This document shows, one piece after another, positions 62,035 through 64,000 of a stretch of 64,000 nucleotides of DNA. The position numbers and the translations under genes are program-made. Each line of letters begins with the position of its first letter. The stretch's first letter is position 1. The notes beneath the pieces are model-generated. The model ran no database searches and was not told the origin of the DNA. It worked only from the letters and a program-made list of their open reading frames with translations. Source of the stretch: Pandoraea iniqua (GTDB lineage Bacteria > Pseudomonadota > Gammaproteobacteria > Burkholderiales > Burkholderiaceae); assembly GCF_902459685.1 (NCBI RefSeq), contig NZ_CABPSF010000002.1, positions 372,001 through 436,000 on the forward strand, in the 5' to 3' direction.

Positions 62035-64000
62035 ATGGAGCCGTCAGTCATACAACAACAAGATCCCGACCTGCTGTGCATCAATACGCTGCGCACGCTC
62101 TCGATCGATGCGGTGCAAAAGGCGCAGTCGGGGCACCCGGGAACGCCCATGGATGCGGCCCCGACGCTCTACTGCCTGTGGCAATGGTTTCTGCGCTACG
62201 ACCCTGAACATCCGCATTGGCCCAACCGGGACCGCTTTGTGCTCTCAAACGGTCACGCGTGTGCGTTGCTCTACAGCCTGCTGCATCTGTGCGGCGTGAA
62301 GGGGGAAGACCCCGACGCGCCGACACCGCAAACGTACGATGGGCTGGCCGTCACCCTTCAGGATCTGAAGACGTTCCGTCAGGCGGGCAGCCATTGCACG
62401 GGGCACCCTGAGTACGGCTGGACGACCGGTGTGGAAACCACCACCGGGCCGCTGGGGCAGGGCATTGCCACCAGCGTCGGCATGGCGATTTCGCAGCGAT
62501 GGCTCAGTGCTACCTACGATCGCCCCGGGTTGGCGCTGTTCGACCATAACGTCTACGCGCTATGTGGCGACGGCGACATGATGGAGGGGCTGGGCGCGGA
62601 AGCGGCGTCGCTGGCGGGCCACCTGAAGCTTGCTAACTTGTGCTGGATCTACGACGACAACCACATCACCATCGAAGGCTCGACGCGACTGGCATTTACC
62701 GAAGATGTCGCGGCACGGTTCATCGCTTACGGCTGGCATGTGGAATGCGTGAGCGACGCCAACGACCTTGCGCAATTGCGCGCGGCGTATCAACGGTTTC
62801 TCGACACCGACGACGCACCGACGCTTATCGTCGTGCAAAGCCATATCGGCTACGGCGCACCGCACCGGCAAGACACGCGCGAAGCGCATGGTGAGCCACT
62901 GGGCGAAGCCGAAGTCCGGCTGGCCAAGCAGTTCTACGGGATGGACCCGGATAAGCAGTTCGACATACCGGACGGCGTGACGGCGCATTTGCGCGACAAC
63001 TTCGGTCGCCGTGGTGCCGAGGCCTACGCCGCATGGGCCGCACAGTCCGCGGCCTACCGCGCGCAGTATCCCGATCTGGCTGACGCGCTGGCGCAAATGA
63101 GCGCCCGCAAGCTGCCCGATGACTGGGATGCCTCGCTCCCCACGTTCGATGCACCGGCACCCGACATCGCCACGCGTGCCGTATCGGGGCAGGTGCTCAA
63201 TGCTATTGCCGCACGCGTGCCGTGGCTGATCGGCGGCGCTGCCGACCTGTCGCCCTCGACGCTCACCCGGTTGACGTTCGACGGCGCCGGCGATTTTCAG
63301 CCGCCTGCGCCGGATGACGACGGCACGTATGCCGGCCGGAATTTTCATTTCGGCGTGCGCGAGCATGCCATGTGCGCCGTGGCCAATGGCATGAGTCTGT
63401 CGCTGCTGCGCCCGTTCGTGTCCAGCTTTCTGATCTTCACCGATTACTGCCGGGCCGCGTTGCGGCTGGGCGCCATGATGGAATTGCCGCTCATCACCAT
63501 CTGGACGCACGACTCCATCAGTCTCGGGGAGGACGGGCCGACGCATCAGCCAGTGGAGCAATTGGCGTCACTGCGCGCCATGCCGGGCATGATCGTTATG
63601 CGCCCGGCCGATGCCGGTGAAGTGGTGGAAGCGTGGCGATTCATCATGACGCTACGGCACACGCCGGTCTGTCTGGCCCTCACGCGCCAGCCGTTGCCCG
63701 TGCTGGACCGAACCCGCTACGCCAGTGCCAGCGGGGTCTCGCGCGGTGCTTATGTATTGATCGACGCCTGCGTTGACGCCGGTCTGGAAGACGCGACGCC
63801 GGACGTATTGCTACTGGCCTCGGGCAGCGAAGTGGCGTTATGTGTCGCGGCGTACGATGAACTCCGTCGCGAGGGCATTCTGGCGCGGGTGGTCAGCATG
63901 CCGTCGTGGGAGGTGTTCGAAAGCCAGTCGCAGGCGTATCACGACAGCGTGCTGCCGCCTGAACTCGCAGCCCGTGTGGCCGTCGAAGAAGCTTCGTCGT
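62035..64000 (+). CDS. tkt: Transketolase, partial (continues beyond the window)
   Basis: The frame is open from ATG 62035 to the last base, 655 codons, with no stop. It reads as a transketolase, which moves two-carbon units between sugar phosphates using thiamine diphosphate. The N-terminal domain has AQSGHPGTPMDAAPTL near residue 36, the His-rich turn SNGHACALLYSLL and the diphosphate site GDGDMMEG near 178; the pyrimidine domain has NFHFGVREHAMCAV near 438 with the catalytic Glu, and DSISLGEDGPTHQPVEQL. Only the end of the C-terminal domain is missing. It joins pgi and gnd in a sugar-phosphate operon. Confidence 0.95.
   Translation, partial: MEPSVIQQQDPDLLCINTLRTLSIDAVQKAQSGHPGTPMDAAPTLYCLWQWFLRYDPEHPHWPNRDRFVLSNGHACALLYSLLHLCGVKGEDPDAPTPQTYDGLAVTLQDLKTFRQAGSHCTGHPEYGWTTGVETTTGPLGQGIATSVGMAISQRWLSATYDRPGLALFDHNVYALCGDGDMMEGLGAEAASLAGHLKLANLCWIYDDNHITIEGSTRLAFTEDVAARFIAYGWHVECVSDANDLAQLRAAYQRFLDTDDAPTLIVVQSHIGYGAPHRQDTREAHGEPLGEAEVRLAKQFYGMDPDKQFDIPDGVTAHLRDNFGRRGAEAYAAWAAQSAAYRAQYPDLADALAQMSARKLPDDWDASLPTFDAPAPDIATRAVSGQVLNAIAARVPWLIGGAADLSPSTLTRLTFDGAGDFQPPAPDDDGTYAGRNFHFGVREHAMCAVANGMSLSLLRPFVSSFLIFTDYCRAALRLGAMMELPLITIWTHDSISLGEDGPTHQPVEQLASLRAMPGMIVMRPADAGEVVEAWRFIMTLRHTPVCLALTRQPLPVLDRTRYASASGVSRGAYVLIDACVDAGLEDATPDVLLLASGSEVALCVAAYDELRREGILARVVSMPSWEVFESQSQAYHDSVLPPELAARVAVEEASS

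Overview
This window looks like a chromosomal segment of a Burkholderiales bacterium, probably Burkholderiaceae and possibly Pandoraea-like. That is a judgement from the high G+C, the Burkholderia-type trimeric porin, the many LysR/GntR/TetR-controlled catabolic islands and the dense operons with ATGA overlaps; no database search was possible. I see no rRNA, tRNA, CRISPR array, insertion sequence, phage gene or broken gene. The last gene runs off the right edge.

Layout. 1-1000: an OmpR-type response regulator with no kinase beside it. 1.0-7.5 kb (minus strand): a Liv-type amino-acid/amide importer (binding protein, LivH, and one polypeptide fusing LivM, LivG and LivF) translationally coupled to a gamma-glutamyltransferase-like enzyme. 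7.9-10.5 kb: polysaccharide-deacetylase/allantoinase-like enzyme, FadR-type GntR regulator and a flavin-reductase-like protein. 10.65-11.85 kb: TetR regulator, intrinsic terminator and a membrane protein, with two matching palindromes that are probably the TetR operators. 11.9-13.2 kb (minus): XRE-cupin regulator and Asp/Glu racemase, divergent from the island at 13.4-23.6 kb. That island holds an NtaA/SnaA/DszA-type flavin monooxygenase, flavin reductase, MFS exporter/importer, aldehyde dehydrogenase, two DUF3311 plus sodium:solute symporter pairs, a RibH2-type lumazine synthase and an M20 amidohydrolase.

23.7-29.9 kb: GlxA/AraC regulator divergent from a polyamine/opine-type ABC importer and a proline-racemase-family protein in which the second catalytic cysteine is glycine. 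30.1-33.4 kb: intradiol dioxygenase overlapping tail-to-tail with a LysR gene, then argC (type 2) and a UPF0178 protein. 33.5-43.9 kb: a LysR gene lies between a minus-strand Rieske oxygenase plus second polyamine-type ABC importer and a plus-strand operon of FAD monooxygenase, RidA, DUF1028 protein and ArgE-like deacylase; together these look like an import-and-degradation system for an N-substituted compound. 44-49.5 kb: LysR regulator, porin, aromatic-acid-type MFS transporter, a dimeric-barrel protein and a zinc alcohol dehydrogenase.

49.5-64 kb: a giant cyclic beta-1,2-glucan synthase-like protein (about 2,900 residues) diverges from pgi, a short-form 6-phosphogluconate dehydrogenase, a HAD hydrolase and transketolase, which combines hexose/pentose phosphate metabolism with glucan synthesis. 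The most interesting candidates are the RibH2-containing flavin island, the Rieske/FMO/RidA/DUF1028 island, the Cys-to-Gly proline racemase homologue and the LivMGF fusion with a degenerate ABC signature.
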